Assembly (NCBI GenBank): GCA_002449305.1
Contig: DKDI01000033.1
Location: forward strand, 1-50,773
Reading direction: 5' to 3'
Source: Treponema sp. UBA6852
GTDB taxonomy: Bacteria; Spirochaetota; Spirochaetia; Treponematales; Treponemataceae
DNA: 50,773 bases
Both the position numbers and the translations under genes were made by a program. This document shows, piece after piece, positions 8,463 to 17,247 of this stretch; the stretch's first letter is position 1, and each line of letters begins with the position of its first letter. The notes under the pieces are model-generated. The model saw only the letters and a list, made by a program, of their open reading frames with translations, did not search any database and was not told where the DNA came from.

Positions 8463-11207
8463 ATGTTTGCTTTCTTGATGAAAAAGAATTGTTGGGTTTT
8501 ATCAGTCTTGTTTTTTGTTTGCGGCGAATTTTTCTTTGCACAGGAAAATTCAGTGCAGGTTTATTATTGGCAAAGTTCAGACAGCGAGTTTTCTTCTGAC
8601 TTTGCATTTCCTTCCGAATGTAAAAAAAGCGGATTTCGTTTTTCGCCGGGATTTGTAAAAGGTACTCTTTGGTGCGCCGTTCAGCGAAAAAATCCACAGA
8701 AATTTCCTGCGCAAATTCTTGACCTTGGTCCTGAAATTGTTGATTCCGTAGAACTTTATGTTTTTGAAAATGGCAGCTGGAAAAAAAGCAGCGTTGCAGG
8801 AAGAACGGTTTTCAATTCGCAAAAACCAATAAAATCCTGGAGAGTTTTCCTTGAAATTCCAGAAGGACATTTTTTTGATGAATGCTACATTTTAAAGATT
8901 AAGAATTCGGATTCAACTTCTTGCATATTCCGTTTTTTTACAATGGAGCGTTTTTTTGAGCAGACAGAGCATTTTTCATTTGTGCATATAATATTTTTTT
9001 GCGTTATGCTTGTTACGGCGGCAGCTCTTTTTGTTTTGTTTGCAAGTCTAAAGGAAAAACTTTTTTTGTATCTGGGCATTATGACTTTTGCGTTTTTTCT
9101 TTATCAACTTGCAATGAAAGGATTTGGCTGCACATACATTTGGAACGCTTTTTGCCAGAAACTGTTTTTTGTAAGATTCGGCTACATTGTGTGCGCCATT
9201 GGACTTTGTTTTTCGCAGATTTTGTTTTTGGAAAATCTTTCACTTGAAAAAAATTGGTTGTGTAAAAGAATTCTCGGCTTGATTTTATTTGTCTGCTTAG
9301 TTTCTGTTTTTCTGTACGGATTTTGCGATGATGTAAAAGTTCCATATATTGCGACAATTTGCTTTTTGATTTTGGGCTGCGCATTTTGCAGCGCGCTTCT
9401 TGTGCATTCATTTTTTAAAATAAAAAATATTCCGTCGCTTTTGATTTTTTCTTGGGTTCCGCTTTTTGTTTATATAATTTTCAGGCAGTCATTGCATCTT
9501 TTGCGTCTTAAATTCAATGTGAACTTTCTTTCTGTTTTTGACAATGACTATTATTTTGGCTACGACATTTGCTTTGTTTCTCATATTCTTATTTACGGCG
9601 TAAGCATTTTTGTAAAAGTCAGGCAAAGGCAAAATGAATTTAACATGCTTAGGGAATCTTCGTATTTCTTAAAGTCTTCAGCGCATGAACTTTTAGCTCC
9701 GGTTACGATTATTCAAAACTCTGTTGAAGAAATGGAAAACATTGTAAATGAATTTTTTAGGCAAAATAATTTCCGTGGGGGGGGGGCTTTAAAGAATTTT
9801 TTTGCCTGTGTAAAAAGCACGGATTGGAACATACAAAGAATAAAAAACATTGCGCTCATGGTAAACTCTCTTGAACGGCAGGAACAAAATATTCAGGAAG
9901 CTGCAAAAATAAAGTCCGCGGTTTTTGTTATGAATTTGTTTAGGCAATGTCTTGACAACTTTATTTCCTATGCGCGGATAAAAGGAATTGAAATTTCGTG
10001 GACTTATTCATGCGGCGAAGAACTTTGCGTTTTGATTTTTCCTTTGTTTTTGGAAACTGTTTTTATAAATCTGATTGACAATGCGATAAAATATTCCGTG
10101 GAAAAAAATAAAATTGACGTGAGCATTGAATGGGACACTTTGAGCAAAACACTGGTTTATAGAGTTTCAAATTTTTCTGAAAATATTTTGGAGCAGAACA
10201 TTGAGCAGCTTTTTGCGTTTGGCTTCCGAGGAAAAAATATTTCAGAAAATATTGCTGGAATGGGAATCGGGCTTAATCTTGTGCGGCGGATTTGCAAATT
10301 GTATAACGGAAACTGCAATGCGGTTTGTGTTCCTGTTTTTAAGGATGGAAAAAATTTGCACAAAGTTGTTTTTGAAGCCCGCTTGCCTCTTGAAATTGTT
10401 TCCGGCAGCACTGATGAAAATTACGTTCAAAAGACGGAGCAGCTTTTCTATGAAAATGAACCTGAACTGAATATTTCCGCGCTTCAAAATTATGATTTTT
10501 TGCAAATAATGCAGGGCGTAAAAATTCTTTGTGCCGAAGACAATCTTTCGCTTTTGGAAAATATTCAAAATATGTTCAAGCCTTACTGCACGGTTTTTGC
10601 TGCTTGCAATGGAAAGGATGCTCTTGAAAAAATAAAGAAAGAAATTCCAGATTTAATAATTTCGGATATGGTTATGCCGGTTATGGACGGAAAGGCTTTT
10701 TTTGAAATTTGCCGCAAGGACGAAAATCTAAAGACAATTCCATTTTTGTTTTTAACGGGCGTGCAGGATTCCAAGCTTCGTCGTGTTTCAATTAAGGAAG
10801 GCGCGGTGGATTATATTTTTAAGCCTTTTTCACAAATGGAACTGCTTTTAAAAGTCTATTCGGTTTTGTCTTTAAAAATAAATGTTAAAAAAGATTTTGC
10901 AAGGACAATAACTGATTTTATAAACAAGACAGCAGAATCTTCTTATGGCGGCAAATTGAATTCAGACTTGACATTCGTGCCTGCCGTTGATTCAAGAGAA
11001 AACAGAATTTGTGCTTATAAAAAATTCGGCTTGTCGTCAAGGGAAATTGAAATCGCTGAGCTTTTGCTAAAGAATCAGACTAACAAGCAAATTGCAAAGG
11101 AACTTTTTATTGCTACCAGCACTGTTGCAACTCATATTCAGCATATATATGAAAAATTCGGTGTAAAAAATAGAACCGAATGGATTCAGGCAGTTATGAG
11201 CTTGTAG
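8463..11207 (+). CDS. Hybrid sensor histidine kinase/response regulator with 7TMR-DISM input and LuxR-type HTH output
   Basis: A 914-residue one-protein signalling chain. A signal peptide precedes a 7TMR-DISMED2-like extracytoplasmic domain (about 25-165). Seven hydrophobic segments follow (about 175-390), then a DHp helix with phospho-acceptor His408 in SSAHELLAPVTII, and a HATPase with NLIDNAIKYS and GMGIGLNLVRRI. A receiver domain (about 680-800) has Asp735 in LIISDMVMPVMDG and YIFKPF. The C-terminal LuxR-type HTH (about 850-914) reads LSSREIEIAELLL and IATSTVATHIQHIYEKFGV. It would phosphorylate its own receiver and bind DNA while membrane-anchored. A G10 tract encodes Gly439-441 in the DHp turn. 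The start may instead be the ATG at 8478 (MKKNCW); neither has a clear ribosome site. It ends 6 bp from the convergent nrdG. Confidence 0.9.
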   Translation: MFAFLMKKNCWVLSVLFFVCGEFFFAQENSVQVYYWQSSDSEFSSDFAFPSECKKSGFRFSPGFVKGTLWCAVQRKNPQKFPAQILDLGPEIVDSVELYVFENGSWKKSSVAGRTVFNSQKPIKSWRVFLEIPEGHFFDECYILKIKNSDSTSCIFRFFTMERFFEQTEHFSFVHIIFFCVMLVTAAALFVLFASLKEKLFLYLGIMTFAFFLYQLAMKGFGCTYIWNAFCQKLFFVRFGYIVCAIGLCFSQILFLENLSLEKNWLCKRILGLILFVCLVSVFLYGFCDDVKVPYIATICFLILGCAFCSALLVHSFFKIKNIPSLLIFSWVPLFVYIIFRQSLHLLRLKFNVNFLSVFDNDYYFGYDICFVSHILIYGVSIFVKVRQRQNEFNMLRESSYFLKSSAHELLAPVTIIQNSVEEMENIVNEFFRQNNFRGGGALKNFFACVKSTDWNIQRIKNIALMVNSLERQEQNIQEAAKIKSAVFVMNLFRQCLDNFISYARIKGIEISWTYSCGEELCVLIFPLFLETVFINLIDNAIKYSVEKNKIDVSIEWDTLSKTLVYRVSNFSENILEQNIEQLFAFGFRGKNISENIAGMGIGLNLVRRICKLYNGNCNAVCVPVFKDGKNLHKVVFEARLPLEIVSGSTDENYVQKTEQLFYENEPELNISALQNYDFLQIMQGVKILCAEDNLSLLENIQNMFKPYCTVFAACNGKDALEKIKKEIPDLIISDMVMPVMDGKAFFEICRKDENLKTIPFLFLTGVQDSKLRRVSIKEGAVDYIFKPFSQMELLLKVYSVLSLKINVKKDFARTITDFINKTAESSYGGKLNSDLTFVPAVDSRENRICAYKKFGLSSREIEIAELLLKNQTNKQIAKELFIATSTVATHIQHIYEKFGVKNRTEWIQAVMSL
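9777..9786 (+). repeat. Homopolymeric G10 tract in the sensor kinase gene
   Basis: Ten consecutive G residues encode Gly-Gly-Gly plus the first base of an Ala codon. Loss of one G gives a stop two codons after the tract; gain of one shifts the frame to a stop about 30 codons on. Confidence 0.9.
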
Positions 11208-11213
11208 CTGAAT

Positions 11214-11699
11214 TTATTTTAAATGGAGTATGCGCTGATTTCTTGAGCCGCGGAATTGCAGTGAAATATCCTTGAGTTCTTCTATAAAAGGTCCATCCAC
11301 AAGAACATCAATGCAGCTTAAAAATTGCTCTGTAAAGTCGCAGTGCTTTTTTCCGCAGGAAGGAAGAATGTCCTTGTCGTAAACGTAGCCTGTGTAGCAC
11401 CAGATTGTTTTTTTTGGAAACATTTTTTTTACTTTTGATAAAAACGGCGCAAGAACTTTCTGGTTTTCAGGCTCGAACGGCTCTCCTCCAAGAACTGTAA
11501 GTCCTGAAATAAATTCCTTTGAAAGAGCTTCGGTTATTTCGTTTTCTGTTTCTTCTGTAAAAAGTTTTCCGTACTGAAAATCCCAAGTGCATTTGTTAAA
11601 GCAGCCCGGACAATGAACTCTGCATCCTGAAACAAAGAGGGAAACTCTAACGCCCTCTCCGTTTGAGATGTCGAATTTTTTAATTTCTCCGTAGTACAT
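11214..11699 (-). CDS. nrdG: Anaerobic ribonucleotide reductase activating protein (radical SAM)
   Basis: NrdG uses a [4Fe-4S] cluster and S-adenosylmethionine to install the glycyl radical on NrdD. The cluster motif CxxxCxxC is Cys26, Cys30 and Cys33 in GCRVHCPGC, and GGEPFEPEN is the SAM-binding GGE segment. The 161 residues are of normal length. Its ATG directly abuts the nrdD stop codon (TAAATG), so translation is coupled. The substrate NrdD is the upstream gene of the same operon. Confidence 0.95.
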   Translation of the reverse strand: MYYGEIKKFDISNGEGVRVSLFVSGCRVHCPGCFNKCTWDFQYGKLFTEETENEITEALSKEFISGLTVLGGEPFEPENQKVLAPFLSKVKKMFPKKTIWCYTGYVYDKDILPSCGKKHCDFTEQFLSCIDVLVDGPFIEELKDISLQFRGSRNQRILHLK

Positions 11700-13877
11700 T
11701 TACAAATGAAGCACACGCTCTTTTATTTCCTGTGTGCGTCCCTGATTCCAGTATTGTGTTCCAATGTAGCCGCAGGTTCTTCTTGCAACGTTCATTGTGG
11801 CCTGGTCGTGGTTTTTGCAGTTTGGACATTCCCAGATTAATTTTCCATCGCCGTCTGTTGCAATTTGAATTTCGCCTGTGTAGCCGCATTTTTGGCAGAA
11901 GTCGCTTTTTGTGTTCAGCTCTGCGTACATTATGTTGTTGTAAATGTGCTTTAAGAGAGCCATTACAGCTGGAATGTTGTTTTCCATATTCGGAACTTCA
12001 ACGTAGCTTACAGCTCCTCCCGGTGAAAGTCTTTGGAATTCAGATTCAAATGAAAGCTTTGTAAATGCGTCGATTTTTTCTGTTACATTTACGTGGTAGC
12101 TGTTTGTGATGTAGTTTTTGTCTGTAACGCCTTCAATTATTCCGAATCTTCTTTTAAGGCACTTTGCAAATTTGTAAGTTGTGCTTTCAAGCGGAGTTCC
12201 ATAGACGGAATAGTCGATATGCTCGGCTTCCTTCCACTTTTTGCAGGCTTCATTCAAGGCTTTCATTACATTGAGCGCAAAAGGTTTTGCATCCGGATCT
12301 GTGTGGGATTTTCCGGTCATATAGCGCACGCATTCGCAAAGTCCGGCATATCCAAGGGAAATTGTTGAATATCCGTTGTACAAAAGCTTGTCGATAACTT
12401 CACCTTTCTTTAATCTTGCCAATGCTCCGTTTTGCCATAGAATTGGCGCGGCATCAGATTTTGTTCCAAGAAGGCGTTCGTGGCGGATTCTAAGCGCTCT
12501 GTGGCAAAGTTCAAGGCGTTCCTGAAGAAGCTGATGGAATTTCATCATGTCGCCACCAGAAGAGCAGGCCACATCAACAAGGTTCAGCGTTACAACTCCT
12601 TGATTGAACCTTCCGTAGTATTTTGGCTTTCCAGTCAAGTCCAAGTAAGGCGTTAAAAATGAGCGGCAGCCCATGCAAGGATAGCAGTTTCCGTTTCCTT
12701 TTGCATCGATTTTTAGCTCCAGCATTTTCTTTTCGCTGATGTAGTCTGGAACCATTCTGCGCGCGGTGCATTTTGCGGCAAGCTCGGAAAGATAATAGTA
12801 TGGAGAGCCTTGTTCCACGTTATCATTTTCAAGGACATAAATAAGCTTTGGGAACGCTGGAGTAATCCAGGCGCCTTTTTCGTTTTTTACTCCCTGATAA
12901 CGCTGCTTGAGAACTTCTTCTATAATCAGCGCAAGGTCGGCTTTTTCCTGCTCGTTTTTTGCTTCGTTCAAGTACATGAAAACCGTTACAAAAGGAGCCT
13001 GGCCGTTTGTTGTCATAAGAGTTATGACCTGATACTGGATTGTCTGAACTCCGCGCTTGATTTCGTCTTTTACGCGCTGTTCAACCATATAATCAAACTG
13101 CTCTGAAGAAACCTGAAGTCCTGTGGCTTTGATAAGTTCTGTTGTTTCTGCCATGATTTTTTTGCGGCTTACGTCTACGAAAGGAGCAAGGTGAGTGAGC
13201 GTAATGCTTTGTCCGCCGTACTGGCAGCTGGCGACTTGCGCTATAATCTGTGTGGCTATATTGCAGGCTGTTGAAAAAGAATGCGGACGGTCAATTTTTG
13301 TTCCGCTGATTACAGTTCCGTTTTGAAGCATATCTTCAAGGTTTACAAGGTCGCAGTTGTGCATGTGCTGGGCAAAATAATCTGCATCATGAAAATGTAT
13401 GATTCCCTCGTCATGGGCTTTGCAAATATCCGGATCCAAAAGAAAACGGCGTGTAATGTCTTTGCTGACTTCTCCTGCCATATAATCGCGCTGCACGGAA
13501 ACTACGGTCGGATTTTTATTTGAATTTTCCTGCTTGACTTCTTCGTTATTTTCTTCAAGAAGGCTCATTATTTGCTGGTCGGTTGTATTTTCCTTGCGCA
13601 AAAGCTGATGGCGGTAGCGGTAGGTTATATAAAGCTTGGCAACTTCATAAGCGCCATTCTGCATGATTCCGTTTTCAACAAGATCTTGAATGTCTTCAAC
13701 ATTAAGAGCGTGTCCTGAATTATGGCATTCGATTTCAATATCATCAACAATGGATTCAATTTGGCTTTCTTTAAGGCGCTGTGATTCTCTTACCTGCTCA
13801 TTTGCCTTTCTTATTGCCGTTGAAATTTTATTGCGGTCATAAACAGCTTCCGCACCACTTCTTTTGATGATTTTCAT
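11700..13877 (-). CDS. nrdD: Anaerobic ribonucleoside-triphosphate reductase
   Basis: NrdD makes dNTPs from NTPs without oxygen through a glycyl radical. The N-terminus is an ATP-cone (MKIIKRSGAEAVYDRNK to about residue 95), the allosteric activity site. The catalytic barrel follows, then a C-terminal zinc ribbon (CQKCG and CPNC). The glycyl-radical motif RRTCGY puts the radical at about Gly703 of 725. The start at 13877 is chosen because GAGGG precedes it and the protein then begins as family members do; an upstream in-frame ATG at 13964 would add 29 residues and run through the regulatory region. nrdG follows immediately. Two candidate NrdR boxes lie upstream. Confidence 0.95.
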   Translation of the reverse strand: MKIIKRSGAEAVYDRNKISTAIRKANEQVRESQRLKESQIESIVDDIEIECHNSGHALNVEDIQDLVENGIMQNGAYEVAKLYITYRYRHQLLRKENTTDQQIMSLLEENNEEVKQENSNKNPTVVSVQRDYMAGEVSKDITRRFLLDPDICKAHDEGIIHFHDADYFAQHMHNCDLVNLEDMLQNGTVISGTKIDRPHSFSTACNIATQIIAQVASCQYGGQSITLTHLAPFVDVSRKKIMAETTELIKATGLQVSSEQFDYMVEQRVKDEIKRGVQTIQYQVITLMTTNGQAPFVTVFMYLNEAKNEQEKADLALIIEEVLKQRYQGVKNEKGAWITPAFPKLIYVLENDNVEQGSPYYYLSELAAKCTARRMVPDYISEKKMLELKIDAKGNGNCYPCMGCRSFLTPYLDLTGKPKYYGRFNQGVVTLNLVDVACSSGGDMMKFHQLLQERLELCHRALRIRHERLLGTKSDAAPILWQNGALARLKKGEVIDKLLYNGYSTISLGYAGLCECVRYMTGKSHTDPDAKPFALNVMKALNEACKKWKEAEHIDYSVYGTPLESTTYKFAKCLKRRFGIIEGVTDKNYITNSYHVNVTEKIDAFTKLSFESEFQRLSPGGAVSYVEVPNMENNIPAVMALLKHIYNNIMYAELNTKSDFCQKCGYTGEIQIATDGDGKLIWECPNCKNHDQATMNVARRTCGYIGTQYWNQGRTQEIKERVLHL

Positions 13878-13906
13878 GCTTTTCCCTCTTTTTTTTTTAA
13901 CACCGT

Positions 13907-13954
13907 TGTCTATATATGGTGTTAAAAGTGCCTTTAGTATACTAGCAGTAGTGT
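13907..13954 (-). promoter_or_regulatory. Candidate tandem NrdR boxes of nrdDG
   Basis: On the minus strand ACACTACTGCTAGTAT (13939-13954) and ACACCATATATAGACA (13907-13922) both resemble the 16-bp NrdR box (ACACwATATaTwGTGT). The 16-bp gap gives 32 bp from start to start, the three-turn spacing usual for this regulator. Each box has several mismatches. Confidence 0.5.
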
Positions 13955-14171
13955 TTTCAGTCAATAAAACGAACTTTTGGCGTAAATCAAAGAATTCTAT
14001 AAATAGGCGGTTTATGCGTGATTCTTGGGGGCAGATTTTTTTTGTTTTTTTTAACTGCGGAATTAAGGGAAAATCTTTAAAAGTAAGGGTACAAAAACGA
14101 ATATAATTCTAAAAATTCCACATAATTAGTTGAATTGTCATACTTTTGTAGTATTAAGGCGTTTTTAGAGT

Positions 14172-15146
14172 CTATTCTATAAGAAAACAGCGCACTTTAT
14201 GGTTTTCTGAAATCTGCTTTAAAGGCGGAATTTCAGAGCGGCATTTTTCCTGTGCTTTTGGGCATCTGTGGGCAAACGGACAGCCAGAAAGACTTTCAAG
14301 CAATGTTTTCATTTCGCCTGTTTTTTCAACTTGAAATTTTCCGCCTGCTCCGGCAAAAAGTGTCTGCGTGTATGGATGCAAGGCTTCCTTGTAAAGATTT
14401 TTCGCTTCTGCTTCTTCTACAATCATTCCGCGGTACATTACGCCGATTGTGTCGCAAAAATAGCAGGAAACTTTTAAATCGTGGGCAATAAACAAAAATG
14501 AAAGTCCGCGTTTTTTCCTTAAATCCTGCAAAAGATTCAGAATTTGTGCCTGAACAGAAACATCCAGCGCGCTTACAACTTCATCGCAAATCAAAAGTTC
14601 CGGCTCAAGAATAAGTCCGCGTGCAATTGAAATGCGCTGCCTTTGTCCGCCTGAAAATTCCTGCGGCCGTCTGTCCAAATCCGCTTTGTCTAGCCCGATT
14701 TCTTCAAGCAAGGCGGCGGCTTTTTCACGTGCCTGTTCTTTTCCCTGCCAATGCGATGAGTATTTTAAAGGCGATGATAAAATGCTTGCAATTGTCATTC
14801 GCGGATTCAGCGAGCGTGAAGGGTCTTGAAAAATGTATTTTACTTTTTCCCTATATGCGGAAAGAGCTTTTTTGTCCAGATTTGCGACTTCAATAGGTTC
14901 TGTTTTTTCCTGCGGATTGAAATAAATTTTCCCAGAATCAGCATCGTACATTTTTACTAAAAGCCGGGCTGTTGTTGTTTTTCCGCAGCCGCTTTCGCCT
15001 ACAAGTCCGTAAGTTTTTCCGCGCTCAATTTCAAATGAAACTCCGTTTACCGCATAGACTTGCTTGTTTTTTTTTGCAAAGAATCCAGCGTCAAGTCCAA
15101 AGTGTTTTTGCAGGTTTTCAGCGCACAATATTATATCTTTTTTCAT
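14172..15146 (-). CDS. oppF: Oligopeptide ABC transporter ATP-binding protein, OppF/DppF type
   Basis: A cytoplasmic ATPase that powers peptide import with the OppD half of the preceding fused protein. Walker A is GESGCGKTT, the signature is FSGGQRQRISIARGL and Walker B is LLICDEVVSALD. The C-terminal oligopeptide-family segment has CPFAHRCPKAQEKC, the cysteine pattern of this subfamily. At 324 residues it is of normal length. It is the last gene of the dnaX-opp run, 16 bp after the fused permease/ATPase gene. The actual substrate could be peptides, nickel or another solute. Confidence 0.9.
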   Translation of the reverse strand: MKKDIILCAENLQKHFGLDAGFFAKKNKQVYAVNGVSFEIERGKTYGLVGESGCGKTTTARLLVKMYDADSGKIYFNPQEKTEPIEVANLDKKALSAYREKVKYIFQDPSRSLNPRMTIASILSSPLKYSSHWQGKEQAREKAAALLEEIGLDKADLDRRPQEFSGGQRQRISIARGLILEPELLICDEVVSALDVSVQAQILNLLQDLRKKRGLSFLFIAHDLKVSCYFCDTIGVMYRGMIVEEAEAKNLYKEALHPYTQTLFAGAGGKFQVEKTGEMKTLLESLSGCPFAHRCPKAQEKCRSEIPPLKQISENHKVRCFLIE

Positions 15147-15162
15147 ATAAAACTAATCCTTT

Positions 15163-17241
15163 TTATATCATTTTATAGCATTTGAAGTTTTCTTTTTCGC
15201 ATTCATCTTTTCTAAAGCCGCATCTTGGAGCAAACGGACAGCCGCTTTCAGGAGATGCAGGATCTGTAACTCTTCCTGGAATAGAAGAAAGCACTTGCTC
15301 CGTGTAGTGGCTTCCGAATTTCGGCGTGGAAGCTAAAAGTGCCTTTGTATAAGGATGCCGCGGATTTTTTATTATTTGGGCAGAAGTTCCTTTTTCCATG
15401 ATTAGTCCGCCGTACATTACAATTATGTTGTCGCAAAGCGAAGCTACAAGGTCAATGTTGTGGCTTATAAAAATTATTGAAAGTCCGCGCTTGTTTCTTA
15501 AGTCTGCCAAAAGCTCCACGATTTGCGCCTGAATTGTAACATCGAGCGCAGTTGTAGGCTCGTCCGCAATGAGAAGGTCGCAGCCTTGTGCCAATGAAAG
15601 CGCAATGCTGATTCTTTGAAGCTGTCCTCCTGAAAACTGGTGCGGAAAATTCTTTAGGCGCTTTTCTGCGTCTGGAAGTCCCACTTCATTTAAAAGTTCT
15701 ATAGCGCGTTTTTTGCATTCTTCTTTTGAAAGCTCAGGTTCTGAATTCCTAAAAGTTTCCGCAAAAACATTTTCTATGCTTTGGAGCGGATCAAATGAGC
15801 GTCCAGGCTCTTGAAAGATGCAGCCGATTTTTCTTCCGCGCAATTCCCTAAACTGATCTTGCGAAAGAGATGTAAGTTCAATGCCTTTAAAGAAAATTCT
15901 GCCTTCAACAAAGGCGTTCCCCGGCAAAAGTCCAGAAACCGCCGTTGTGGAAACAGATTTTCCTGAGCCGCTTTCTCCGACAATTCCAAGAATTTCTCCG
16001 CGCTTCATTGAAAAAGTTACTCCGCGCACAGCCTGAATCTGAATATTTTTGTTTCCAGCTGAAACGTCAAAAGTTACAAAAAGATTTTGCACAGTTAAAA
16101 AAGAACGCTGAAGTTCCGCCATTGAAAATTCGCATTGAGCAGAATGTGTCTTGATTTTCTTTTCAAGCTGTCTTTTTTTCCAAGTTGGAAAAACTGAATG
16201 GAACGGATCATAAAAATCACGCAGACTGTCGCCCAAAAAGTTAAATGCGAGCGTTACGGCAAGCAAGAGCCACACAGGAGTTAAGAGCCACGGAAAATTT
16301 TTGAGATTGTTTAAAGTTGAAATATCGCGGTTTATAAGCGAGCCCCAGCTTACAGCAGGATCATTTATTCCAAGTCCAAGATACGAAAGTGTTGTTTCGC
16401 TCATAATAAATCCTGGAATCGAAAGCGTTGTGCTTACAATAAGAAGGCTTGCAATCTGCGGAATTATATAGTTAAAGATTACTACTAGAGATGGTGTTCC
16501 TTCAAGGACTGCGTTCTGAACAAATTCTTCACGCTTTATTGAATGAATCATTCCACGCAAAGTCCGCGCGCTTCCCGGCCATCCTACAAGAGAAAGGATT
16601 ATCGTAATTACCATGTAGGAAGTTCCAGAGTCCATGTTTGTGTTTAAAAGCGAACGCAAAAAAAGGATTAAGTAAAGGCTAGGAATGAGCATAAAAAATT
16701 CGCTGAATCGCATTATAAACCAGTCTGTTGAGCCTCCGTAAAATCCTGCGAGTCCGCCAAAAACTATTGCAAGAACTAATGAAACTGCGCTGGCAATAAA
16801 TCCAATCGTAAGTGAAATTCTGCTTCCGTATACGATTCTTGAAAAAAGGTCTCGTCCTAAATTGTCTGCTCCGATTAAGAATACCGGGTATTGGCTTCCA
16901 TTTGAATCAGGCTTTGTTCCAAAAAGATGAAGGTCGCATGGAATTATTCCAAGAACTTTGTATTTATGTCCATGAACAAAAAATTTCAGGTCGTGCCGCA
17001 AATCCTTTACTTTTGCATAATGCCAAGTTGTGCTTTCCAAAACCCGGAATTCACGGACTTTTAGACCTTTGGAAGTCAGCTCAATATTTGCAGGATGAAA
17101 AGTATCTTTCGAAAAAGATGCAGTCGCTGAATAAGGAGCAAAAAATTCAGCAAAAATCATGACAATGTAAATCGCGGCAATCACGATTAAAGAGGCAAGC
17201 GCAACTGGTCGTCCTGTAATATATTTAAAAAGCTGCTTCAT
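15163..17241 (-). CDS. Fused oligopeptide ABC transporter permease (OppC) and ATPase (OppD)
   Basis: A natural fusion in one uninterrupted 692-codon frame. Residues 1-365 are an OppC/DppC permease: an N-terminal membrane helix, a periplasmic segment, further helices and the EAA loop near GMIHSIKREEFVQNAVLEG. Residues from about 380 are an OppD ATPase: Walker A GESGSGKS, signature FSGGQLQRISIALSLA, Walker B LLIADEPTTALD, then the cysteine-bearing end GCPFAPRCGFRKDEC. In most bacteria these are two proteins. A fusion fixes one permease half to one ATPase half. It pairs with OppB, OppF and OppA of the same operon. No internal stop or frameshift is needed to read through. Confidence 0.9.
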   Translation of the reverse strand: MKQLFKYITGRPVALASLIVIAAIYIVMIFAEFFAPYSATASFSKDTFHPANIELTSKGLKVREFRVLESTTWHYAKVKDLRHDLKFFVHGHKYKVLGIIPCDLHLFGTKPDSNGSQYPVFLIGADNLGRDLFSRIVYGSRISLTIGFIASAVSLVLAIVFGGLAGFYGGSTDWFIMRFSEFFMLIPSLYLILFLRSLLNTNMDSGTSYMVITIILSLVGWPGSARTLRGMIHSIKREEFVQNAVLEGTPSLVVIFNYIIPQIASLLIVSTTLSIPGFIMSETTLSYLGLGINDPAVSWGSLINRDISTLNNLKNFPWLLTPVWLLLAVTLAFNFLGDSLRDFYDPFHSVFPTWKKRQLEKKIKTHSAQCEFSMAELQRSFLTVQNLFVTFDVSAGNKNIQIQAVRGVTFSMKRGEILGIVGESGSGKSVSTTAVSGLLPGNAFVEGRIFFKGIELTSLSQDQFRELRGRKIGCIFQEPGRSFDPLQSIENVFAETFRNSEPELSKEECKKRAIELLNEVGLPDAEKRLKNFPHQFSGGQLQRISIALSLAQGCDLLIADEPTTALDVTIQAQIVELLADLRNKRGLSIIFISHNIDLVASLCDNIIVMYGGLIMEKGTSAQIIKNPRHPYTKALLASTPKFGSHYTEQVLSSIPGRVTDPASPESGCPFAPRCGFRKDECEKENFKCYKMI

Positions 17242-17247
17242 TTTGTT

